Assembly: GCA_031268935.1 (NCBI GenBank)
Contig: JAIRWL010000011.1
Location: 1-57,579 of the forward strand
Reading direction: 5' to 3'
Source of the DNA: Holosporales bacterium
GTDB taxonomy: Bacteria; Pseudomonadota; Alphaproteobacteria; RUG11792
Length of the DNA stretch: 57,579 nt
The notes below the pieces were generated by a model. That model saw nothing but the letters and a program-made list of their open reading frames with translations. It was not told where the DNA came from and made no database searches. Within the stretch, counting starts at the first letter, position 1; every line of letters starts with the position of its first letter. Of the stretch, positions 1 to 7,831 are shown piece by piece. Both the position numbers and the translations under genes were made by a program.

Positions 1-2
1 CC

Positions 3-551
3 CCCCCCCCCCCCCCCCCCGGGCGCCGGCCCCCCCCCCCCCACCTGAGCGGTCCCAGACGCAGTAGGGCCCACTTATTCGCTATCCTGTGGCCTCTCAT
101 CACTTTAGTTGCTCCTGACCTGGCCGCAGACTTGCCGTCTACCTCCCTGCAGCCTGAAGTCCTCCTAGAAACCAATCAAGCACACCGCCGCCCAGCACTT
201 AGGGCTGGCTTGGGGGCAAGTCTATCGGCTGAGGATTTGTTTTGGCTATGGCAGGACCAGCTCTGGATAAGAGCGCCAATCACCAATCCCCTGCCAGTCC
301 CTCCCCTTGGAGTGGAGTATGATACTGATATTTCCATGGATGTATACTGGGAGAGGCTAGGTATGACGGGGCTGCCCCGGGATCTCCCCCCTGTGATCGA
401 TGAAATTCGAGACTCTATATTTCGAAAGCTGCGCCCCTACCTGATCTCGGGATTGGTCCTGGGGGCCATGGCCGTGACCGGGCTGCTGGGATTGGCCGGC
501 TGGAGTTGGTGGAGCCTTAAAAAGGTCTGCCAACCGGAAAGTGCTTCATGA
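3..551 (+). CDS. Secreted, C-terminally anchored protein of unknown function, 5' truncated at window edge
   Basis: The frame is open from the left edge and reads through both poly-C runs (1-20 and 30-42). The first in-frame ATG/GTG/TTG is a TTG at 132, but residues read just before it (RRSRAH, then a hydrophobic stretch and APDLAAD) look like the n-, h- and c-regions of a signal peptide. The true start is therefore probably upstream of the window or was shifted out of frame by the poly-C run. The mature part is about 140 residues and ends in a Gly/Leu-rich transmembrane helix (LISGLVLGAMAVTGLLGLAG) followed by WSWWSLKK, a tail-anchor layout shared with other accessory proteins here. No known domain is recognised. 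Confidence 0.5.
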   Translation, partial: PPPPPPGRRPPPPHLSGPRRSRAHLFAILWPLITLVAPDLAADLPSTSLQPEVLLETNQAHRRPALRAGLGASLSAEDLFWLWQDQLWIRAPITNPLPVPPLGVEYDTDISMDVYWERLGMTGLPRDLPPVIDEIRDSIFRKLRPYLISGLVLGAMAVTGLLGLAGWSWWSLKKVCQPESAS

Positions 552-605
552 TCTGTTAGGTCGATGGTCCCCCCAGCTATAAGATAAGGAGAGGGCCGGT
601 GGGTT

Positions 606-1096
606 GTGAGATCTTGTAGTCAATTTCAACCCCCAGGATGTACTCCAAAGGTCGGCGGAACAGGGCAGCCTCCAGGCCCGGATCCGAACACCATGGGAAT
701 AGGGTTTGTAGTCGGCCAAGCGCATGGGTTTCCTCCACTCCCAGTATTTTCTCCGCAGTTCGGAGGCCAAGGGCAGACTCCAGATTCAGGCCCGGATCCG
801 TACACCATGGGAACGGGGTGTGGCTACGGCCAATTGAAGGAGTTTTCGCCACTCACAGGAAATTCTCCACAGTTCGGAGGCCAAGGACAGCCCCCATCTC
901 CAGGCCCGGATCCGTACGCCATGGGAACAGGGATTGACTGCTGTCCAGAGAAAGGATTTTCGACACACCGGGTTCCGTAGCACAGTGGGTCCCGGGGATT
1001 GCAATCCGTAAAGGGGCTGGGTTTCCTCGGCTCCCAGGCTATTCGCCACAATTCGGCGGACCAGGCCAGAATCCTCCTCCATCCCGGTTTCCGTAA
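606..1096 (+). pseudogene. Decayed Gly/Pro-rich tandem-repeat gene
   Basis: Degenerate copies of a roughly 114-bp (38-codon) unit occur here, with conserved cores near 643-660, 751-770, 865-884 and 1046-1063. The second and third copies read SPQFGGQGQ, then PGPDPY, then MGTG in one frame, which stops at 980. The fourth copy (SPQFGGPGQ) reads in another frame and stops at 1094-1096, so the array is not one intact frame. No convincing start, Shine-Dalgarno sequence or signal peptide is seen. The GGQG style recalls the repeats of the secreted coiled-coil protein at 45255-46709. It could instead be an untranslated repeat, because reverse-strand frames are also open across it. Confidence 0.35.
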
Positions 1097-1282
1097 CCCA
1101 GGGAGTAAGGTGAATGCCTCGGAGCATACCAGGTGCAACAGCTCCCACATACCCTGCCAGGTTAGGTGTCACCGGATCCAGGGGGCCCTTATATCTTTCC
1201 CCAGGGGGCCAATTGGGGCCCCCTTATATCTTTTGCGGCGCTCACCTGCCCATTAGACGTATTTTCTCAAACCACCCTCTTT
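1097..1282. other. Intergenic stretch with short direct repeat
   Basis: No gene is supported. A short sequence, gggcccttatatctt, is nearly duplicated (around 1183-1200 and 1218-1234) on either side of GGGGCCAATTGGGGCCCC. It lies downstream of the convergent secreted-protein gene and could act as a transcript end, but no clear stem plus T-run terminator is visible. Confidence 0.3.
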
Positions 1283-2467
1283 TTAGGAGGCAAGTGCGGG
1301 GGTTTTCTTTCGGCCCCAGAGGAGGTACCCTGCCCCGATTCCTCCGGCCAAAGATGCCACGGCGACCGTCGCCCCGACCGCAATCGATATCGGAGAAATC
1401 TTTTTGACGGGAACCAAGGCCCGGGAACACGCTTCTTGAGTATCGGCCGGGTGGGTTGTACCCGGGCCGCCATCCCCCGACAATGGGCCAAGCCAGCCAG
1501 GACGAGCCCGTAACAATTCCTTCATAAGGTATTCGGTCGACAAGGTCGCAATTGACTGAACATCCGTCAGGGGCAGAGGTGCAGGGTCCCCAAATCTGAA
1601 ACGATATGTCGGTAAGGGGATATGTTTTTTGAGGAGTGCGATATAGGCGGCGCGGGTCGCTTCTGTGCAGAAAGAGGAGGCAGGCATAGCCAGCACTAGC
1701 GCAACTAAATCATCTACTCCTTCGATATCAGGATCGGTCGCAGCAGTAATGAAAACCTCGCATTCTTCCTGCCCCCCGGAGGAGAGCTCTGCAGTTATGT
1801 TACCTGCATTAGCTAGCAATTCTCTTATTTTAACGTTTGCTCCGCAGATTTCCTGGTACGGGAACAAGTTCGTAGTCGGGCGGAGGACAATGCTGCCATC
1901 ACATGTGCCTTTATCTGTCTCTGCAAGGAGAATTACAGATTCGTGGTTTAGGCGTTGAACCACACTCAAAGCATCCCATTCTACTTCCGACTCACTTGCC
2001 GGGGGGGGGGGGGCTAGGGCTGGCCGATAAGCCCCGATGTCAAGGGCGGAGTACAGGCTTACGACTAGGGTCTCTGGCTGGGCCCAGATTGAAGCGGATT
2101 GCCCGAGCTCCGCGAATGCTTTAACGAAGGCCAGTCCTAGGGCTTGCGCCGCCCCTAATAGATTACTCACCTGGGGCGCCTTGGGCTGTAAAGCCGCACT
2201 CACCACTGGCTCCCACCTAGTCTGGGCTGCATCCCCGATGAACAAATTCTGAAAGTGGGCCGAGTAAGGAGCCAGATCGATCTCTTGCTTCGGTATGGAC
2301 AGGAGATAGGTTTGTACCCCTGCTAATGAGGTCTCTAAGGTTATGACTTCCTGTAGAACTGGCCATACTTCCTCCGCGGTAATAGGGGCGAGGGCGGCCC
2401 GGGATATGTTTGGGGCTACCGTCAGGGATAGCGCTATGATGACGAGTAAGTTCCTCTGGAATCTCAT
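1283..2467 (-). CDS. Secreted, C-terminally anchored protein of unknown function with in-frame G13/C13 tract
   Basis: This 394-residue protein starts at an ATG behind a strong Shine-Dalgarno sequence (AAGGAGGT). It has a clear Sec signal peptide (MRFQRNLLVIIALSLTVAPN, cleavage after SRA) and no recognisable catalytic domain. The C-terminus has a Gly-rich transmembrane helix (IAVGATVAVASLAGGIGAGY) followed by LLWGRKK. About the last 65 residues, from WLGPLSGDGG onward, are nearly identical to the out-of-frame tail downstream of the 43657-44535 gene, although the rest of the two proteins is unrelated. A run of 13 G on the + strand (2001-2013) encodes prolines here (APPPPASE) and would switch the frame if its length changed. 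The gene is visibly G+C-richer than secA next door. It was probably acquired or is fast evolving, and is likely displayed at the envelope. Confidence 0.8.
   Translation of the reverse strand: MRFQRNLLVIIALSLTVAPNISRAALAPITAEEVWPVLQEVITLETSLAGVQTYLLSIPKQEIDLAPYSAHFQNLFIGDAAQTRWEPVVSAALQPKAPQVSNLLGAAQALGLAFVKAFAELGQSASIWAQPETLVVSLYSALDIGAYRPALAPPPPASESEVEWDALSVVQRLNHESVILLAETDKGTCDGSIVLRPTTNLFPYQEICGANVKIRELLANAGNITAELSSGGQEECEVFITAATDPDIEGVDDLVALVLAMPASSFCTEATRAAYIALLKKHIPLPTYRFRFGDPAPLPLTDVQSIATLSTEYLMKELLRARPGWLGPLSGDGGPGTTHPADTQEACSRALVPVKKISPISIAVGATVAVASLAGGIGAGYLLWGRKKTPALAS
2001..2013. repeat. Poly-G tract (G13) inside a coding region
   Basis: Thirteen consecutive G on the + strand (C on the coding strand) encode a proline run in the secreted protein. 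A change of one or two bases would truncate the product before its C-terminal anchor, which is the layout of a slipped-strand contingency tract. Confidence 0.85.
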
Positions 2468-2777
2468 TGATGACCTCCTTAGTGTGGGCTCAGTTAGGCC
2501 TGGTTATGGCTAGCTGGGGCCAATATTGACGGTTTTCTTTTAAACCGTACCTGACTTAGGTTAATTTTTTGTGATTGTGAAACGGGCGGACTTAACTCGG
2601 ATCTAGAACCTAATGAGCTTCCCCTTCACCGGATGCAACCCGGGGACTCTCTGCCATTAATTAGACCGCATTTGGATTTGTAACTTTGAGTCTGGAAGCC
2701 TTTAATTGTTGCCCTGAATGTTTCGTTTCCCTTATTATGATAGAAGTAGGTGTTGTTCCCATTTCCGCGTGGGGTTT
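2468..2777. other. Divergent intergenic region before secA
   Basis: This stretch separates the divergent secreted-protein gene and secA and must hold both promoters. It is A+T-richer than the accessory gene. No convincing operator, riboswitch or RNA gene was recognised. Confidence 0.3.
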
Positions 2778-5531
2778 ATGTTATCTTTTCTTAATTCTGC
2801 CTTTACGAGTTCTAACACAAAAGTCCTGAAAGCTTATAATAAATTAGTCAAGAAGGTCAATGAATTTGAGGACGCCTTTTCGAAGTTATCAGATGCTGAT
2901 CTTTCGAATAAAACCGTAGAATTTAAAAATGCCTTGTCCTCTGGAAAAACACTCGACGATATTTTGCCCGAAGCATTCGCCGTGGTTCGAGAAGCTTCTA
3001 AGCGAGTCTTGGGGTTACGCCATTTTGACGTTCAGCTCCTTGGTGGAATCGCCCTTCATAAAGGTCAAATCGCTGAAATGAAGACGGGTGAAGGGAAGAC
3101 TCTCGTCGCTACCTCTCCCGTGTATTTGAATGCTCTCGCTGGCAAGGGAGTTCACGTCGTAACCGTCAACGATTACCTGGCCCGACGCGATGCCGCTTGG
3201 ATGGGGAAGATTTATGAATTTCTTGGTTTAACGGTTTCCGTAATCGTATCAGGGATGAGTGATGAAGAAAAAAAGATGGCTTACGGGGCAGATATCTCTT
3301 ATGGAACTAACCATGAATTCGGATTCGATTATCTACGAGATAATCTGAAGTTTTTGGAATCCGAGATGGTTCTGCGACCTTTCAATTTTGCCGTCATCGA
3401 TGAGGTCGATAGTATTCTGATCGATGAGGCGAGAACTCCTCTGATTATTTCTGGTTCCGATGAAGGAGCTTCGCAATTATACGTCGCCGTCGACGCCGTC
3501 GTTCGGGATGTCGAGGATGAAGATTTCGAGAAAGATGAGAAAAGTAGAGTCGTAACACTGACCGATTCCGGAATCGAAAAAATCGAGCAAGGATTGGTTA
3601 AGCTGAATCTTTTGCCTCCTGGGACCGGGTTATATGATCTGAGTAACATCAGCATTGTCTATCATGTCAATTGCGCCCTCAAGGCTCACAAGATCTTTTC
3701 TCGAAATGTTGATTATATGGTCCGTAATGGTCAAGTCGTAATCATCGATGAGTTTACGGGACGTGTTATGGAAGGCCGGAGATATTCAGAAGGCCTCCAT
3801 CAAGCCCTCGAGGCGAAGGAGGGAGTGAAGGTTCAGACCGAGAGTATGACCGTCGCTACCATTTCTTACCAGAATCTCTTCAGGATGTATCCGAAACTAT
3901 CCGGGATGACCGGAACCGCCATGACCGAAGAAGCCGAATTCGAAGAAATTTATAATCTGAAGGTTGTGAGCATTCCCCCTCATCGTCCAGTCATCCGAAA
4001 AGATTATGATGATTCAATCTATCTTTCGATGGAAGAAAAGGATCGAGCAGTAATAGCACTCATCAAAGAGAGTTTTGAGAGAAAGCAGCCTGTATTAGTC
4101 GGAACTACCAGTCTCGAGCGATCAGAATATATATCTCAGCTATTAATGGCCGAAGGTATTAAGCACAATGTCTTAAATGCTAAGCAGCACGAAAGAGAGG
4201 CGTATGTCGTGGCCGAAGCTGGAGCTCCAGGAGCCGTGACGATCGCGACCAATATGGCTGGTCGCGGAACGGATATTAAGCTCGGAGGAAGCCTCGAGAT
4301 GCGAGTAGAGCAGGAGTGCGCCTCTATCATCGACCCCCTTGAACGAGAAAAAAGAATCCAAGAAATAAAAGAAGAAATAGATAGAGATCATAAGTTGGTC
4401 GTCGAAGTTGGCGGATTATTTGTCATTGGCACCGAAAGAAATGAAAATCGAAGAATAGATAATCAATTGAGAGGAAGATCTGGTAGGCAAGGTGACCCAG
4501 GGGCCTCAAAATATTTCTTATCTCTCGAAGATGATCTGATTCGAAAATTTGGTTCTCCAAATTTTGCCAAAACATTGCAGAAAATGGGGGTACAAAAAGA
4601 TGAAGATCTGACTCATAGGTGGATTTCGAAGGCCATCGAAAAGGCTCAGCAAAGAGTAGAAGCATATAATTTTGATGTGAGAAAACAACTCCTGAGATAC
4701 GATGACGTCATGAACGATCAAAGGAAGATAGCCTACGAGCAGCGTCGCATCCTTATGAATACGGATGATGTCGTCGAATATATAACCGATATGATCTATA
4801 ACGTCGTCGATGATCTCGTGCTGACGAATTCTTCGCCCGATTTGGGGCCATCTGAATGGAATTGGGATCACTTATTAGAATCTATGCGACTTATTTTTAA
4901 CATCGATATTTCGCACGATGAAATTGCATCCAACGAGCAACTAACTCAGGAAGGCTTGCGGCAAAAATTAGAAGAATTAGCCATCGAAGCATATGAGGAA
5001 AAGCGAAAAGGGTATAATTCGCTGATAATGAGATATTACGAAAAAGATGCCGCTCTTAGGATATTGGATCAGGGATGGAGGAATCACCTCGTCATTCTCG
5101 AGCATCTAAGACGCGGAATCAATCTACGATCTTATGCTCAAAAAAATCCTTTAAATGAGTATAAATTCGAGGCTTTTAATATATTTCAGGATATGCTGAA
5201 AAAAGTACAAGTAGACGTATTAACGAGGATATTTAGCTTCACCGCAGTTGACCCTCAGGATCGAGTTAGCCAATTTACCGATAGCTTTGATTTTGATCAA
5301 AATGACGATCAATTTGATGATGATGAATATCTGCCGACTAATGAGGTGGTTAATGAACCTATAGTCTCACGAAATGCTCTGTGCTATTGCGGATCTGGAA
5401 AGAGATTTAAGCATTGTCATGGTACACTGCCTAGCGTAAAATTCGCGACGCAGGATACGATAAGTGGTCAGGCAGAAGAAACTGGTAATGGCGAAGAAGA
5501 GCAAGTTCAAAAAAAAGCAGACGAAGAATAA
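2778..5531 (+). CDS. secA: Preprotein translocase ATPase SecA
   Basis: SecA is the ATP-driven motor that pushes preproteins through SecYEG. The 917-residue product has the standard order: Walker A MKTGEGKT (about 101-108), Walker B VIDEVDS (about 208), the preprotein cross-linking region, the second helicase domain with TNMAGRGTDIKLGG and QLRGRSGRQGDPG, the scaffold/wing domain, and the C-terminal zinc motif C869-x-C871-x8-C880-H881 that binds SecB or phospholipid. An upstream in-frame ATG at 2718 would add 20 residues. The ATG used here gives the conserved N-terminus MLSFLNSAF. The 3' end overlaps ftsQ by 44 bases. The many Sec-exported accessory proteins in the window depend on this pathway. 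Confidence 0.98.
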   Translation: MLSFLNSAFTSSNTKVLKAYNKLVKKVNEFEDAFSKLSDADLSNKTVEFKNALSSGKTLDDILPEAFAVVREASKRVLGLRHFDVQLLGGIALHKGQIAEMKTGEGKTLVATSPVYLNALAGKGVHVVTVNDYLARRDAAWMGKIYEFLGLTVSVIVSGMSDEEKKMAYGADISYGTNHEFGFDYLRDNLKFLESEMVLRPFNFAVIDEVDSILIDEARTPLIISGSDEGASQLYVAVDAVVRDVEDEDFEKDEKSRVVTLTDSGIEKIEQGLVKLNLLPPGTGLYDLSNISIVYHVNCALKAHKIFSRNVDYMVRNGQVVIIDEFTGRVMEGRRYSEGLHQALEAKEGVKVQTESMTVATISYQNLFRMYPKLSGMTGTAMTEEAEFEEIYNLKVVSIPPHRPVIRKDYDDSIYLSMEEKDRAVIALIKESFERKQPVLVGTTSLERSEYISQLLMAEGIKHNVLNAKQHEREAYVVAEAGAPGAVTIATNMAGRGTDIKLGGSLEMRVEQECASIIDPLEREKRIQEIKEEIDRDHKLVVEVGGLFVIGTERNENRRIDNQLRGRSGRQGDPGASKYFLSLEDDLIRKFGSPNFAKTLQKMGVQKDEDLTHRWISKAIEKAQQRVEAYNFDVRKQLLRYDDVMNDQRKIAYEQRRILMNTDDVVEYITDMIYNVVDDLVLTNSSPDLGPSEWNWDHLLESMRLIFNIDISHDEIASNEQLTQEGLRQKLEELAIEAYEEKRKGYNSLIMRYYEKDAALRILDQGWRNHLVILEHLRRGINLRSYAQKNPLNEYKFEAFNIFQDMLKKVQVDVLTRIFSFTAVDPQDRVSQFTDSFDFDQNDDQFDDDEYLPTNEVVNEPIVSRNALCYCGSGKRFKHCHGTLPSVKFATQDTISGQAEETGNGEEEQVQKKADEE

Positions 5532-6306
5532 AAAGTTTATCGCCGTAGTTGTGTCTGGGATGATGCTGAGCGGTGGAGGATATTTAACATTTGGCTACAT
5601 TACCTCGTATTTCTGGAGTGCGGTCGATTGTTCTCTGAAATTTGCCGGATTTACCGTTAAAACCATCGATATTCAACAGATACAACGTACTCAGCAACTA
5701 CCAGATCGCAGTGTGCTGAATGTATTTGATCATTCAAATATAATAAATTTGCTTGGGATCAAAGAAGGAGATAGTATCTTCAAATTATCTGCACGAGAAA
5801 TTCATAATAATATAATGAAAGATTCCACCATACTGGATGCAATCGTCAGGAAAAAATTACCCAATGTAATTAGTGTCAAAATTTCAAAAAAGATTCCGAT
5901 CGCAATTTTTCAGCGTAATTCAAAATTGATTTTAATAGATGATAAAGGATCCATCATTGCAGACGTCACCGATCAACCACCAAAATTGCCACTCGTCGTA
6001 GGGGACGAGGCAAATGTGAATGCAAAATCGGTACTCGATTTAATTTCACAGTATGAATCAACCCACAAAGGATTGGAAACTCTGGTCTTCGTAAGAAAGA
6101 GAAGATGGAATATCGAGGTTTCCGGAATCAAGGTAAAATTGCCAGAATCGGGAGTGGAAAAAGCCTTAGAAACATTGACCATTTTAATGCGTCAAAACAA
6201 TATTAATCGCAAGACTGTAAAGTATATCGATCTCCGTATCCCAGGAAGTGTTATTATAAATGGCCTTACTCAAAGTAAAAAGTCCATGAAAAGGGCAATT
6301 GTATAA
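5488..6306 (+). CDS. ftsQ: Cell division protein FtsQ (POTRA domain)
   Basis: FtsQ is the single-pass inner-membrane divisome protein that links early and late division proteins. The 272-residue product starts MAKKSKFKKK, a highly basic cytoplasmic tail, then a transmembrane helix near residues 20-45, then a POTRA-like region (FDHSNIINLLGIKEGDSIFKL and the following KLPN-VISVKISKKIPIAIF) and the FtsQ C-terminal domain ending near VKYIDLRIPGSVIINGL. An in-frame GTG at 5464 is possible, but the ATG gives the expected basic start. It overlaps the end of secA and is not beside ftsA/ftsZ or murB/ddl as in most alphaproteobacteria, so the dcw cluster is dispersed. Confidence 0.88.
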   Translation: MAKKSKFKKKQTKNKKFIAVVVSGMMLSGGGYLTFGYITSYFWSAVDCSLKFAGFTVKTIDIQQIQRTQQLPDRSVLNVFDHSNIINLLGIKEGDSIFKLSAREIHNNIMKDSTILDAIVRKKLPNVISVKISKKIPIAIFQRNSKLILIDDKGSIIADVTDQPPKLPLVVGDEANVNAKSVLDLISQYESTHKGLETLVFVRKRRWNIEVSGIKVKLPESGVEKALETLTILMRQNNINRKTVKYIDLRIPGSVIINGLTQSKKSMKRAIV

Positions 6307-6399
6307 CTCTGTAAATTGTCTAATCTTCGGCGTGCCTAGTGATACAAATTTGTTATATAATTTCCGATATGCGTTACTATTAGATTTTGCGAGCTTTTC

Positions 6400-7779
6400 G
6401 TGCTTCCAGACTCTTCAATAGATGAATTTCTAAGTTCTGCATGTGAATTGGTATGGGGATGGCCTCTTATCGCGTCCATCATGATCATCGGTATCTACTT
6501 ATCATTTAAGCTTGGCATCCTTCGCTTTTCCAGTCTTAGATTATCGATGAAATCTATTTTAGGTCACGAAGATTGCGATGGAGATATATCCGTATTCGCA
6601 TCGCTCTGTACGGCCTTATCTTCCACTATCGGAACAGGAAATATAGTGGGAATTGCGGTTGCAATATCTATCGGTGGACCAGGTTCTCTTTTTTGGTTGT
6701 GGATATCATCAATCTTCACCTTCGCAATCAAATATGCCGAAGGATTACTTTCAATAAAATACAGAAAAATAGGGCAGGATGGCACAATCTCCGGTGGACC
6801 GATGTATTATATCGAACTAGGAATGAAGAAAAATGCCGCCCTTGCAAAAATTTTAGCTAAATCTTTTGCGATTTTCGGAGCTATTGTTACTCTGCTCGGA
6901 ACGGGGACCTTCGCTCAGAGTAATTCGATATCCATGGCCTTTCATGCCTTCGGAGTTCCAACTATCTTTTCGGCCATTGTCATTGGTGTTCTGGCAGCTA
7001 TCATAACATTCGGTGGATTACGTCGCATAGCAGCCGTTTCAGAAAGATTGGTCCCCGCGATGGCCATCTTCTACGTTGGCTCAGCAATACTGGTGTTACT
7101 GCTTAATATATCAGATATCCCGCATGTATTTTATCTGATTCTGACCAGTGCTTTTGCCCCAGAGGCAGTTTTAGGATGCGGAGTGGGGGTTTCAATTAGC
7201 CATATCGTGAGTGTTGGTGTTCGCCGGGGAATATTTTCTCACGAATCTGGATTGGGAAGCTCTGCCATAGCCTCGGCGACGGCTAAGACTACCTCTCCCG
7301 CAAGGCAAGGATTCGTTTCTATGGCCGGCTCCATATTCAGTGTGATCATATGCACGATGACTGGTCTCGTACTAATCCTCACCCGCGATGCGACCGAAAT
7401 TTTCAGTAATTCTTGTGGCCTTAAGGGCGTAACTCTCACCTCTTGCGCCTTCGGCCACGGTATCGGAATCCCAGCTTTGGGTGAATATGTCGTCGATATC
7501 GGCATCATTCTCTTCGCTTTCACTACTATTATAGGATGGAATTACTACGGAGAAAAATGCATTCAATACGTTTTCGGAGATAAAGCTATTACTCCATTCA
7601 AGATTTTATACATCGCATGCGTAACGGCCGGTCCATTTTTTAGTATCAATACTATCCTTCTGATCGCAGACATTTTTACTGGAATCATGGCATTAACAAA
7701 TTTGGTAGGAATTATCAATTTGCGAGATATTATAATAGAAGAAACTAGGCGATTTTGGAAATCTCACCACAATTCCTGA
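6400..7779 (+). CDS. Sodium:alanine symporter family (AGCS) transporter
   Basis: This is a 459-residue multi-spanning inner-membrane protein of the alanine/glycine:cation symporter family. Family hallmarks include STIGTGNIVGIAVAISIGGPG (second helix region, signature G-T-G-N), KYAEGLLSIKYRK, GGPMYYIE, SGLGSSAIASATAKT and GWNYYGEKC. It would import alanine or glycine with Na+ or H+, fitting an organism that takes amino acids from a host. The start is GTG and the length is normal for the family. It follows ftsQ by 93 bases on the same strand and is convergent with ntrX. The exact substrate cannot be read from sequence. Confidence 0.93.
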   Translation: MLPDSSIDEFLSSACELVWGWPLIASIMIIGIYLSFKLGILRFSSLRLSMKSILGHEDCDGDISVFASLCTALSSTIGTGNIVGIAVAISIGGPGSLFWLWISSIFTFAIKYAEGLLSIKYRKIGQDGTISGGPMYYIELGMKKNAALAKILAKSFAIFGAIVTLLGTGTFAQSNSISMAFHAFGVPTIFSAIVIGVLAAIITFGGLRRIAAVSERLVPAMAIFYVGSAILVLLLNISDIPHVFYLILTSAFAPEAVLGCGVGVSISHIVSVGVRRGIFSHESGLGSSAIASATAKTTSPARQGFVSMAGSIFSVIICTMTGLVLILTRDATEIFSNSCGLKGVTLTSCAFGHGIGIPALGEYVVDIGIILFAFTTIIGWNYYGEKCIQYVFGDKAITPFKILYIACVTAGPFFSINTILLIADIFTGIMALTNLVGIINLRDIIIEETRRFWKSHHNS

Positions 7780-7831
7780 AGAATCAATTTATAAAGCGAC
7801 AATATCTTCTATACTTCAAGAACAACCGATA

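Noticed and set aside
546-1172. Several minus-strand open frames over the Gly/Pro repeat region
   Set aside because: They repeat phrases such as WSTSW/YSHGVRIRAW only because the DNA is repetitive; no signal, ribosome site or family is seen.
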